A stretch of DNA of 12,289 nt, taken from an uncultured bacterium (GTDB lineage: Bacteria > Bacillota > Clostridia > Christensenellales > Pumilibacteraceae). Location: positions 1 through 12,289 of the forward strand of contig CATKFJ010000213.1 in the NCBI GenBank assembly GCA_949747725.1. The letters are read 5' to 3'. This document shows, one piece after another, positions 1 through 6,637 of the stretch. Under the pieces are notes generated by a model. The model searched no databases, was not told the origin of the DNA, and saw nothing but the letters and a program-made list of their open reading frames with translations. The translations under genes and the position numbers were made by a program. The number at the start of each line of letters is the position of its first letter. The stretch's first letter is position 1.

Positions 1-140
1 AAGCACAATCGACCACATTTTATAACGCTTGTCCGTTAAAATTATCCGCAATCGCCGAACGTATTGCCGTTCGATTTACACATCATTATCCTTGCACTAA
101 TGAATTTACCTAAATAATTTTTTTGACTGCGCCGACGCGA
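1..140. other. Intergenic stretch downstream of the lipoprotein gene
   Basis: No gene is visible here. The only structure is a short inverted repeat at 56-73 (CGAACG, a 6-nt loop, CGTTCG). It has no adjacent T-run on the minus strand, so it is not a convincing terminator for the lipoprotein gene that ends at 141. No promoter could be assigned. Confidence 0.4.
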
Positions 141-1955
141 TCATTGCGCGGCATACTTTGCGAGCATATTCTCGAGTACGGTTAGTATATCCGATCTATC
201 GTCCGACAAACGCATAAGTATAACTTCTATATAATTTTCCGCGTCGGTATAAAGTTTTATCTTGATCTCCGCACCGGCAATTTCGTCCGTGAACTGCGAT
301 CTCGACAGCGCCGATTTAACAGTCAAAGTCTTGCTTTCGCCGTCGTATACGATATCTCCGTCGTTAAGCTCGATGACCGTATCTTCCTCGCCCGCCTCGT
401 ATCCGAACGCCGCCGAAATATCGGTAACTGCAAGCGCGGCGGAACTTTCTATATAGATCTCGACGTCTTGCGTCATATCGCCGAACACAAGCGCGCGAAC
501 GTTTTTCGCACGTTGATCGGGAGCAAGCGGAGTTTCCGATATCTGCGCGCCGTCGGTGTATTCGGATACGGATATTTCCGCGCCGAATACGTAATTGTTA
601 TCGGCAAGCAACTTTACGTCGCTCTCGTCCGCACCGCTGTAATTATGCGCTATTCTGCCGTTGAATACAATGCGCGACGTTCTGTACTCATCGTCGAACG
701 TGAGCGCAAATCCGTATTCGAGCGCGGTAAATTCCACTTTGTTTTGTATGATGAACGCAAGCTCGGGCGACTTCGCGCCTATAGCGGAAACGACTGCCGA
801 CTTATTGAGAGCAAGGAAAATATCTATATTGCCTTTTATGTTCGCTATGGCTTGATCGTATGTTGCGCCGTCGTCCGTGGGCGCGAACAACGCCGCGTTA
901 AGGAGCTTGCCTATAAACTGCTTGCCGGTGGCTTTAAATCCGTTAAGCATTGCAAGTATATTCCGAATATACTCCGCGCTGTTCGAATATTCGGCGGCTG
1001 CGGCAAGACTGCCCGACGGCGCGCCCGTTATGCCGCTCACTATATCGGTTACGGTATCGTCTATAAACTTGCTAACGGCAACGATAGCCTGCTCTACGGT
1101 ACGCGAGTTTATTGCGTTCTTTTGTTCGGCGTCAAACGTTATGCCGAATTTTTTGAGTTCGGCGTAAACGTCTGTTTTACCGCTTTCATTAACCATATCG
1201 AACAAAAATCCGAGCTTAAAATCTTTCCATACTTTCAGCTCGTCCGTCAAGTCCTCGAACAGCTCGTCAAAAGTATCGAATGCTTGAGTTTTGCCGCTCT
1301 CGTCCGCTGCCGCCGCTTTTGCCGTAAGCATAGCGACGTAGGCGTCGACAACGTGTTCGACTTTGGTGTATCTGTCGTCGTAAAGCGGCGCAAGATAAGC
1401 GTTAAGCTCTTCCGCTTTATCCGCCGAATACGCGACCGTTTTAGTATCCGCATCGTAAGAAAGTTTTTTATCGATCTCGTCGGTGTCTGCCGCCGCCGTT
1501 TCGCGTTCGATCACATACAGAGCGTAATCCAACGAATACGCAGGCATTGCCTGCTTAAAAATATATCCGTTTTCGGACGGAAGATATAAATATCCCGTTT
1601 TCAGATCGACCGTCGCCGCAAACGGAGACCCGTCCCGTTTTGTGCCGTTTACTTGCGCGCGGTCGCTGCTCTTGACTACCGAATATTCATTCGCTACGGC
1701 ATTTTCGCCGCTATACATATCCGAACCGAAACCGACTTTTACCGTGCCCTCGAACCCGTCGGCGGTATAAAGTTCGGTTAATGCCTTTACCGTCTTTTCG
1801 GCTACCGCTATAGTCTGGGTATTGTTATTATTATCCGTCGAGCCGTCGCCGTCCGACGGCGAATTATCTCCGCCGCAAGCCGTAAACGATATGCTCAACA
1901 TCGCCGCCGTCAAAACGGCGAATAAGACCGAAAAGAATTTCTTTAAACTTTTCAT
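141..1955 (-). CDS. Putative surface lipoprotein, 604 aa, function unknown
   Basis: The protein begins with a short basic n-region (MKSLKKFF), a hydrophobic stretch at about residues 8-22 and a lipobox FTAC with the lipidated cysteine at residue 27. This is a signal peptidase II pattern, so the product should be tethered to the outer face of the membrane. A low-complexity Gly/Asp/Asn/Ser linker (about 28-46) follows, then a long soluble domain rich in Ala, Asp, Glu and Lys. I do not recognise a catalytic motif or a named family. An in-frame start 24 nt upstream (1979) exists, but the start at 1955 is preferred: GAGGAG at 1962-1967 lies 6 nt upstream and the signal peptide begins there. The gene is separated from its upstream neighbour by about 100 nt holding a -10-like box and a hairpin, so it is probably its own transcription unit. 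It could be a substrate-binding or cell-wall-associated lipoprotein; the sequence alone does not decide. Confidence 0.85.
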   Translation of the reverse strand: MKSLKKFFSVLFAVLTAAMLSISFTACGGDNSPSDGDGSTDNNNNTQTIAVAEKTVKALTELYTADGFEGTVKVGFGSDMYSGENAVANEYSVVKSSDRAQVNGTKRDGSPFAATVDLKTGYLYLPSENGYIFKQAMPAYSLDYALYVIERETAAADTDEIDKKLSYDADTKTVAYSADKAEELNAYLAPLYDDRYTKVEHVVDAYVAMLTAKAAAADESGKTQAFDTFDELFEDLTDELKVWKDFKLGFLFDMVNESGKTDVYAELKKFGITFDAEQKNAINSRTVEQAIVAVSKFIDDTVTDIVSGITGAPSGSLAAAAEYSNSAEYIRNILAMLNGFKATGKQFIGKLLNAALFAPTDDGATYDQAIANIKGNIDIFLALNKSAVVSAIGAKSPELAFIIQNKVEFTALEYGFALTFDDEYRTSRIVFNGRIAHNYSGADESDVKLLADNNYVFGAEISVSEYTDGAQISETPLAPDQRAKNVRALVFGDMTQDVEIYIESSAALAVTDISAAFGYEAGEEDTVIELNDGDIVYDGESKTLTVKSALSRSQFTDEIAGAEIKIKLYTDAENYIEVILMRLSDDRSDILTVLENMLAKYAAQ

Positions 1956-1975
1956 ACCGTACTCCTCAGACGCGC

Positions 1976-1996
1976 GCAAGCGAAACTGCCGCTTGC
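1976..1996 (-). repeat. Perfect 7-bp hairpin in the lipoprotein gene leader
   Basis: GCAAGCG (1976-1982) and CGCTTGC (1990-1996) are perfect inverted repeats around a 7-nt loop. In the minus-strand transcript the hairpin lies just 5' of the GAGGAG ribosome binding site, so it could stabilise the leader or affect initiation. It has no U-tract and is not a terminator. Confidence 0.5.
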
Positions 1997-2014
1997 CGTA
2001 AAATATCAGTCTAA

Positions 2015-2020
2015 ATTATA
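2015..2020 (-). promoter_or_regulatory. Putative -10 box of the lipoprotein gene
   Basis: The minus strand reads TATAAT at 2020-2015, a perfect sigma-A -10 hexamer about 60 nt upstream of the lipoprotein start. No good -35 hexamer is seen at 16-18 nt, so the call rests on the -10 alone. Confidence 0.4.
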
Positions 2021-2056
2021 GTATACGCATTTTGCGAAAACCGTGCGATAATTTTC

Positions 2057-2386
2057 TTACATATCCTCGTTGAAATACCGCGGCAACGGTTTTATCGTAC
2101 CCGATGAATTTTCCAAAATAAAGTAATCGAAATCCACGTCATCCACAAATTCCGTGCGCAAAAACTTGGCGATATTGAAATGCACAAAGTTATAAACGTG
2201 GCTTTTGAGTATGAGAGGCGTAGGGATATCCATTGCGTGCGTTATATCGCACACGTAATTAAACATGCGCTCCTCGTCGAACGCTTCGCTCAACGTGTAC
2301 ATATAACTACGCGTCATCTTATCGCCGCGCATCGTTTTCGCCCAGATCCGCGGATATACTTTTGCTTTGAGTTCTTTCTGTTTCAT
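2057..2386 (-). CDS. Conserved-looking hypothetical protein, 109 aa
   Basis: This is a small soluble protein without signal peptide or membrane segment. The N-terminal half is basic (KELKAKVYPRIWAKTMRGDK). The second half is mixed and aromatic, with the acidic patch FVDDVDFDYF at about residues 80-89. I do not recognise a named family and assign no function. The composition and length resemble small unnamed proteins scattered in clostridial genomes, but this is an impression. The start is uncertain: ATG at 2386 has only a weak GGA nearby, and an in-frame GTG at 2422 would add 12 residues, also without a clear ribosome binding site. It follows guaA by 60 nt (24 nt with the GTG) with no terminator between, so it is probably co-transcribed with guaA. 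It is followed by the lipoprotein gene, which seems to have its own promoter. Confidence 0.75.
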   Translation of the reverse strand: MKQKELKAKVYPRIWAKTMRGDKMTRSYMYTLSEAFDEERMFNYVCDITHAMDIPTPLILKSHVYNFVHFNIAKFLRTEFVDDVDFDYFILENSSGTIKPLPRYFNEDM

Positions 2387-2446
2387 TATCCGTATAAATT
2401 TTCGTGTAATGCTTTGGCGCACGCATAACGCTTTACTACTGCGCGA

Positions 2447-3979
2447 CTACTCTAACTCGATAGTCTCCGGCGGTTTGCTCGTTATATCGTATGCAACGCG
2501 GTTTACGTGTTTTACTTCGTTTACTATGCGGTCGGAAATGTTTTGCAATACTTCGAACGGTATACGCGCCCAGTCCGCAGTCATTCCGTCCACACTCGTT
2601 ACGGCACGGAGAATAACGGTATAATCGTAAGTGCGCTCATCGCCCATTACTCCGACGGTACGAATATTCGTAAGAGCGGCAAAGTATTGCCATATCTCGC
2701 CGTCGAGTCCGTTTTTCGCTATCTCGTCGCGCAGGATATAATCGGCTTCGCGCAGGATATCGAGCTTTTCCGCCGTGATATCGCCTATTATTCGTATCGC
2801 AAGCCCGGGTCCGGGGAACGGCTGACGCATTACTATTTCTTTCGGCAAGCCTATTTCGAATCCCAACCGCCGTACTTCGTCCTTAAACAACAGCCTTAAC
2901 GGCTCCACAAGCTCTTTAAAGTCCACTACGTCGGGAAGTCCGCCCACGTTGTGATGACTCTTTATCTTGGCGGAATGGTTAAGACCGCTTTCTATAACGT
3001 CGGGATAGATCGTGCCCTGCACAAGATAATCGACCTTGCCGATCTTTTTGGCTTCTTCTTCGAACACGCGGATAAACTCTTCGCCTATTATCTTGTGCTT
3101 CTTTTCGGGTTCGGTAACGCCTGCGAGCTTTGTCAAGAACCGTTTGCTTGCGTCGACGGCAATAAGGTTCATGCCCTGTTCGTCGCGGAACACGCGCACG
3201 ACCTCCTCCGCTTCGCCCTTGCGAAGCAGTCCGTGATCGACGAATATGCAAGTAAGATTGGGACACGCTTTATGGATAAGCGTGGCGGCAACAGCCGAAT
3301 CGACGCCGCCCGACAGTGCGCACAACACTTTTTTATCGCCTATTTTTTGTTTAAGCTCCTTAACTGTGCGCTCTACGTAATTGCTCATGGTCCACTCGCC
3401 GCTTGCGCCGCACACATTATAGAGAAAGTTTTTGAGCATTTTGAACCCTTCCTCGGTGTGCATCACTTCGGGGTGGAACTGAACGCCGTAAAGTTTTTTA
3501 TCGGCGTTTTCCATAGCCGCAACGGGACACGTTTCGGTGGTAGCCGTCGTCTTAAAACCTTCGGGCAATTTCTCTATGTAGATAGTATGGCTCATCCAGC
3601 ACGTGGACGCGGCTTTAACGCCGTCGAACAGCTTGGACTTGCCGTCTGTTATATCGAGCGTGCGCCGTCCGTACTCGCGCGGACCGTTTCCTACCGCGCC
3701 GCCGAGCGTGCCGGCTATCAATTGACAGCCGTAGCAAATACCGAGCACGGGAATGCCCGTAGAAAATATCTCCGCCGGGATACGCGGCGCGCCGGGTTCG
3801 TTGAACGACGCCGGTCCGCCCGTAAAAACAAGTCCTATCGGCTTGGTTTCGGCTATCTTTTCGGTTATCTTCTCATACGAAATAAGCTCGCAATAAACAT
3901 TTGCTTCGCGCACTCTGCGCGCTATAAGCTGATTGTACTGACCGCCGAAATCGACGACGAGAACTGTTTGCTGTGCCAT
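2447..3979 (-). CDS. guaA: GMP synthase (glutamine-hydrolysing)
   Basis: This cytosolic enzyme converts XMP, ATP and glutamine to GMP, the last step of de novo guanine nucleotide synthesis. It is 510 aa, the usual length for the two-domain fused form. The N-terminal class I glutamine amidotransferase domain (about 1-195) has the nucleophile C82 in GICYG and the H169/E171 pair in FHPEV. The ATP-pyrophosphatase domain follows, with the P-loop SGGVDS at 223-228. The C-terminal dimerisation part carries [10 protein letters not shown] and ends in [12 protein letters not shown], a typical GuaA terminus. All key residues are present, so it should be active. The start is supported by AAGGAG at 3987-3992, 7 nt upstream. 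It lies 53 nt downstream of the GIY-YIG gene on the same strand. No guanine riboswitch or clear promoter is visible in that gap, so it may be read from further upstream or from a promoter I cannot recognise. Confidence 0.98.
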   Translation of the reverse strand: MAQQTVLVVDFGGQYNQLIARRVREANVYCELISYEKITEKIAETKPIGLVFTGGPASFNEPGAPRIPAEIFSTGIPVLGICYGCQLIAGTLGGAVGNGPREYGRRTLDITDGKSKLFDGVKAASTCWMSHTIYIEKLPEGFKTTATTETCPVAAMENADKKLYGVQFHPEVMHTEEGFKMLKNFLYNVCGASGEWTMSNYVERTVKELKQKIGDKKVLCALSGGVDSAVAATLIHKACPNLTCIFVDHGLLRKGEAEEVVRVFRDEQGMNLIAVDASKRFLTKLAGVTEPEKKHKIIGEEFIRVFEEEAKKIGKVDYLVQGTIYPDVIESGLNHSAKIKSHHNVGGLPDVVDFKELVEPLRLLFKDEVRRLGFEIGLPKEIVMRQPFPGPGLAIRIIGDITAEKLDILREADYILRDEIAKNGLDGEIWQYFAALTNIRTVGVMGDERTYDYTVILRAVTSVDGMTADWARIPFEVLQNISDRIVNEVKHVNRVAYDITSKPPETIELE

Positions 3980-4032
3980 GGTGTTTCTCCTTATGTTAAT
4001 TCCGAATAAATGTTTTTGTGTAATATGTTTTA

Positions 4033-4314
4033 TCAGTCAACCGTTAATTCGTTCCATTCGGGATTGATCGAATTTATCAATTGGACTTTCTTTTCTCTGC
4101 GCCACTTTTTCAATTGTTTTTCGCGGTTGATCGCCGCATAAATATCGCTGCTTTCTTCGGCATATATAAGTTTGTTCACATGATATTTTTTTGTAAAGCC
4201 GTCTATCAATCCGTTTTTATGTTCATATAATCTTCTCGCCAAATCGCCCGTTACACCGATATACAGGGTAGTGTTATTGTAGTTAGTAAGGATATAGACA
4301 TGGTATCTTTTCAT
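4033..4314 (-). CDS. Small GIY-YIG domain nuclease-like protein, 93 aa
   Basis: The whole protein is a single GIY-YIG domain of the short stand-alone (YhbQ/UPF0213-like) type. The first motif strand is HVYIL (5-9), and YIG is at 18-20. They are followed by the Arg-rich helix [10 protein letters not shown], which holds the expected catalytic arginine (R27 or R28). The Glu of NREKQLKKW (E65) matches the metal-binding glutamate of the family. The C-terminal basic stretch KKWRREKK (69-76) could bind DNA. GIY-YIG enzymes cut DNA with one divalent metal; the target of these small stand-alone forms is mostly unknown. The start at 4314 has AAAGGAG at 4327-4333, with a longish 12-nt spacing. The ribosome binding site abuts a tandem repeat array (4338-4555) on its upstream side, and guaA follows 53 nt downstream. 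The gene plus repeats look like an inserted cassette between typA and guaA. Its role could be repeat mobility, DNA repair or recombination; this is not settled by the sequence. Confidence 0.9.
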   Translation of the reverse strand: MKRYHVYILTNYNNTTLYIGVTGDLARRLYEHKNGLIDGFTKKYHVNKLIYAEESSDIYAAINREKQLKKWRREKKVQLINSINPEWNELTVD

Positions 4315-4337
4315 TAAAAATTTTTGCTCCTTTCTAA

Positions 4338-4435
4338 CCGATAGACCCCTCGACTACGCTCGGGGTGACATAACGCACAACTTTACATCACCGATGTTCC
4401 CGACACCTTTATGGGATAGTTGGATTACTGTCATT
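4338..4435. repeat. Tandem repeat unit 1 (98 bp) of GIY-YIG-linked element
   Basis: This unit starts CCGATAGACCCCTCG and ends GATTACTGTCATT. It is repeated immediately downstream with about a dozen substitutions and one 1-nt indel. Its first part (4343-4370) holds CTCGACTACGCTCGGGGTGA, which can form a short ACCCC/GGGGT stem. A shared internal segment reads ACCGATGTTCCCGACA. It contains no credible coding sequence. Confidence 0.85.
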
Positions 4436-4534
4436 CCGATAGACCCCTCGACTACGCTCGGGGTGACATTACGCATAGCTTTCCGTACACCGATGTTCCC
4501 GACATCTTTATGGGATAGCTTGATTACTGTCATT
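4436..4534. repeat. Tandem repeat unit 2 (99 bp) of GIY-YIG-linked element
   Basis: This is the second copy of the unit at 4338-4435, directly adjacent. The variable part is between GGTGACAT and ACCGATG, where it carries one extra base. The head segment at 4441-4468 is identical to 4343-4370 over 28 nt, so the ends are better conserved than the middle. Confidence 0.85.
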
Positions 4535-4555
4535 CCGAGCGTAGCCGAGGAATCT
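4528..4555. repeat. Right-hand inverted end of the repeat element
   Basis: The 28 nt at 4528-4555 (containing TTCCGAGCGTAGCCGAGGAA) are the reverse complement of the unit heads at 4343-4370 and 4441-4468 at 23 of 28 positions. The array therefore has imperfect terminal inverted repeats, one on the GIY-YIG side and one on the typA side. It stops 38 nt short of the typA stop codon. Confidence 0.8.
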
Positions 4556-4593
4556 TCTCCGTTTTGTTACTCGAAAATCAGTTGTATCCGCGC

Positions 4594-6435
4594 TCACTGC
4601 GCGTGCTTGCCTAGCCCCAATATCTTCGCGCGTTCTCGCATTCGCGCCGTCGCGTCGAGTATGCGTTTTCTTATCCTGAGCGATTTGGGCGTGACTTCCA
4701 AAATTTCGTCGTCTGCAAGGAATTCTATACAATCCTCGAGCGTCATGCGCATAGGCGTTATAAGCTTAAGCGCGTCGTCGCTGCCGCTGCTTCTGGTATT
4801 GGTCAGGTGCTTGCGCTTGCACACGTTTACCACTATATCTTCGCCGCGCGGATTAAGCCCCACTACCATGCCGCCGTAAACGGGTACGCCCGCGCCTATA
4901 AACAGCGTTCCGCGCTCCTGAGCGTTGAACAACCCGTAAACTATGGACTCTCCGTCCTCGTGCGCGATAAGCGAACCGAACTCGCGGCGGTTTATTTCGC
5001 CCTTATAAGGCTCGTAACCGTCGAACACGCTCGACATTATGCCTTCGCCCTTTGTATCGGTAAGCAGTTCGCTCTGATATCCGAACAGACCGCGCGCCGG
5101 GACTTTGAAATTCATTTTAACGCGACTGCCGTGCGGCGTCATATCCACAAGCTCGCCTTTTCGCGCACCCATCTTGCTCATTACGGTACCGACGCACGTG
5201 TCCGGCACGTCTATAAACACCCTGTCGATAGGCTCGCTCTTAACTCCGTCTATGTCCTTAATAAGCACCTTGGGCATGCTTACCGCAAACTCATAGCCGG
5301 CGCGCCGCATTGTTTCTATCAGTATGGAAAGGTGCATTTCGCCCCTGCCGCATACAACGAAGCTGTCGGCGGTAGCGCCGTCGCTCACTCTCAGCGACAA
5401 ATCTTTTACCGCTTCTTTGTACAGTCTGTCGCGCAGGTGTCGGCTCGTAACGAACTTGCCTTCCTTCCCGGCAAGCGGAGAATCGTTTACCATAAACGTC
5501 ATCTCTACGCTCGGCTCGGCTATCTTTACAAACTCGATAGGCGTTGTGTCCGATTCCGCGCAGAGCGTATCGCCTATCATAACGCCCTCTATGCCCGATA
5601 TGCAAACTATATCGCCGACGGACGCACTTTCCGCAGGCACGCGTTTAAGCCCTTCGTATGTGAACAGGCTTACTACTTTGCTCTTTACAAGTTTATCCGC
5701 GTCGTGGTAGTTGGTAAGCGCTACGCCGTCGCCCACCGAAATCACGCCGCTGCCTATCTTGCCGACCGCAAGCTTACCTACATAATCGTTATGCTCGGCG
5801 CTCGACACAAGCATTTTAAACGGCGCTTCGGCTTGTCCGTCGGGCGCGGGTATATGCTCTATTATCGTTTGGAACAACGGCTGCATATTTCTGCCGCGTT
5901 CGGTAATGGTCTTGGACGCAACGCCCTCGCGCGCCGAAGCGAACACGAACGGGCTGTTAAGCTGTTCTTCGCTTGCGTCGAGATCGAGGAAAAGTTCCAA
6001 AATCTCGTCCACGACTTCTTTAAGCCGCGCGTCGGGACGGTCTGTCTTGTTTACCACGACTATTATTTTAAGCCCGAGCGCAAGCGCGCGTTCGAGCACG
6101 AACCGCGTCTGCGGCATAGGTCCTTCAAACGCGTCTACAACAAGCAATGCGCCGTCCACCATTTTAAGCACGCGCTCCACCTCGCCGCCGAAATCGGCGT
6201 GCCCGGGCGTATCGACTATGTTTATCTTAAAGCCGTCGTACATGCACGACGCATTTTTACTGAGTATGGTAATGCCGCGTTCGCGCTCGAGCGCATTGGA
6301 GTCCATTACTCGGTCCATTACCGTTTGATTGTCGCGAAAAACATTGCCCTGTTTGAGCAGTTCGTTTACAAGCGATGTTTTGCCGTGATCGACGTGAGCG
6401 ATTATTGCGACGTTGCGAATTTTCTGTTTGTTCAT
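4594..6435 (-). CDS. typA: Ribosome-associated translational GTPase TypA/BipA
   Basis: This is a translation-factor GTPase related to EF-G that binds ribosomes and helps 50S assembly and stress or low-temperature growth in other bacteria. It is 613 aa, the normal family length. The G domain shows G1 HVDHGKT (14-20), G2 RGITI (53-57), G3 DTPGH (75-79), G4 NKTD (129-132) and a G5-like ASA near residue 165. EF-G-like domains II, III and V follow, and the family-specific C-terminal region is present (RMTLEDCIEFLADDE, then TPKSLRIRKR). The end is intact. The start MNKQKIRNVAIIAHVDHG is at the position usual for the family, with a weak AAGG about 17 nt upstream. It has a promoter at 6471-6499 and is separated from the preceding surface-protein gene by a strong terminator, so it begins a new transcription unit. 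That unit may continue through the repeats into the GIY-YIG gene and guaA. Confidence 0.97.
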   Translation of the reverse strand: MNKQKIRNVAIIAHVDHGKTSLVNELLKQGNVFRDNQTVMDRVMDSNALERERGITILSKNASCMYDGFKINIVDTPGHADFGGEVERVLKMVDGALLVVDAFEGPMPQTRFVLERALALGLKIIVVVNKTDRPDARLKEVVDEILELFLDLDASEEQLNSPFVFASAREGVASKTITERGRNMQPLFQTIIEHIPAPDGQAEAPFKMLVSSAEHNDYVGKLAVGKIGSGVISVGDGVALTNYHDADKLVKSKVVSLFTYEGLKRVPAESASVGDIVCISGIEGVMIGDTLCAESDTTPIEFVKIAEPSVEMTFMVNDSPLAGKEGKFVTSRHLRDRLYKEAVKDLSLRVSDGATADSFVVCGRGEMHLSILIETMRRAGYEFAVSMPKVLIKDIDGVKSEPIDRVFIDVPDTCVGTVMSKMGARKGELVDMTPHGSRVKMNFKVPARGLFGYQSELLTDTKGEGIMSSVFDGYEPYKGEINRREFGSLIAHEDGESIVYGLFNAQERGTLFIGAGVPVYGGMVVGLNPRGEDIVVNVCKRKHLTNTRSSGSDDALKLITPMRMTLEDCIEFLADDEILEVTPKSLRIRKRILDATARMRERAKILGLGKHAQ

Positions 6436-6470
6436 AAAATGTTTTTTCGACCTTGAAAATAGATAGTATA

Positions 6471-6499
6471 AGTTTATTACTTTTCACGGTAAAAGTCAA
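6471..6499 (-). promoter_or_regulatory. Putative sigma-A promoter of typA
   Basis: On the minus strand TTGACT (6499-6494) and TAAACT (6476-6471) are separated by exactly 17 nt. The -35 matches consensus at 5 of 6 and the -10 at 4 of 6 positions. The expected start of transcription lies about 30 nt upstream of the typA ATG. A 10-bp perfect palindrome TATTTAAATA (6507-6516) sits directly upstream of the -35. Confidence 0.6.
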
Positions 6500-6583
6500 C
6501 CGATTGTATTTAAATATCGATTGAAAGCCGTCTGCCGATTTGCAACGAAGAAAAATTATAATAATTCCGAATTATTTCTACGA

Positions 6584-6616
6584 CAAACCCCCGAGCGTAT
6601 CGGCTCGGGGGGTTTG
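6584..6616 (-). terminator. Intrinsic terminator after the 886-aa surface protein gene
   Basis: The arms CAAACCCCCGAGC (6584-6596) and GCTCGGGGGGTTTG (6603-6616) pair around a 6-nt loop, with one bulged G. The very GC-rich stem carries A/T pairs at its base and begins 21 nt after the stop codon at 6638. The T-run outside the stem is poor on either strand. Position and strength fit termination of the surface-protein operon. Confidence 0.8.
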
Positions 6617-6637
6617 AATTTAAATGCTATAAACCGT

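Noticed and set aside
56..73. Terminator for the lipoprotein gene
   Set aside because: The 6-bp stem is about 70 nt past the stop codon and has no U-run on the minus strand.
468..1589. 373-codon plus-strand open frame opposite the lipoprotein gene
   Set aside because: The minus-strand frame has a good ribosome binding site and signal peptide; the plus frame is Arg/Tyr/Val-rich with no motif.
2951..4009. 352-codon plus-strand open frame opposite guaA
   Set aside because: It is entirely antisense to an intact guaA and has no ribosome binding site or family resemblance.
3980..4032. Guanine riboswitch or other RNA element before guaA
   Set aside because: Only 53 nt separate the GIY-YIG stop from guaA, and no purine-aptamer core or paired stems are visible.
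4338..4555. CRISPR array
   Set aside because: There are only two adjacent long units with no unique spacers of regular length, and no cas genes nearby.
4394..4879. Plus-strand open frame running through the repeat array into the end of typA
   Set aside because: It consists of repeat sequence plus antisense typA; the repetitive peptide follows only from the DNA duplication.
4807..6456. 549-codon plus-strand open frame opposite typA
   Set aside because: typA is unmistakable on the minus strand with all GTPase motifs. The plus frame gives a Tyr/His/Arg-rich protein without any family features, an effect of codon bias on the other strand.
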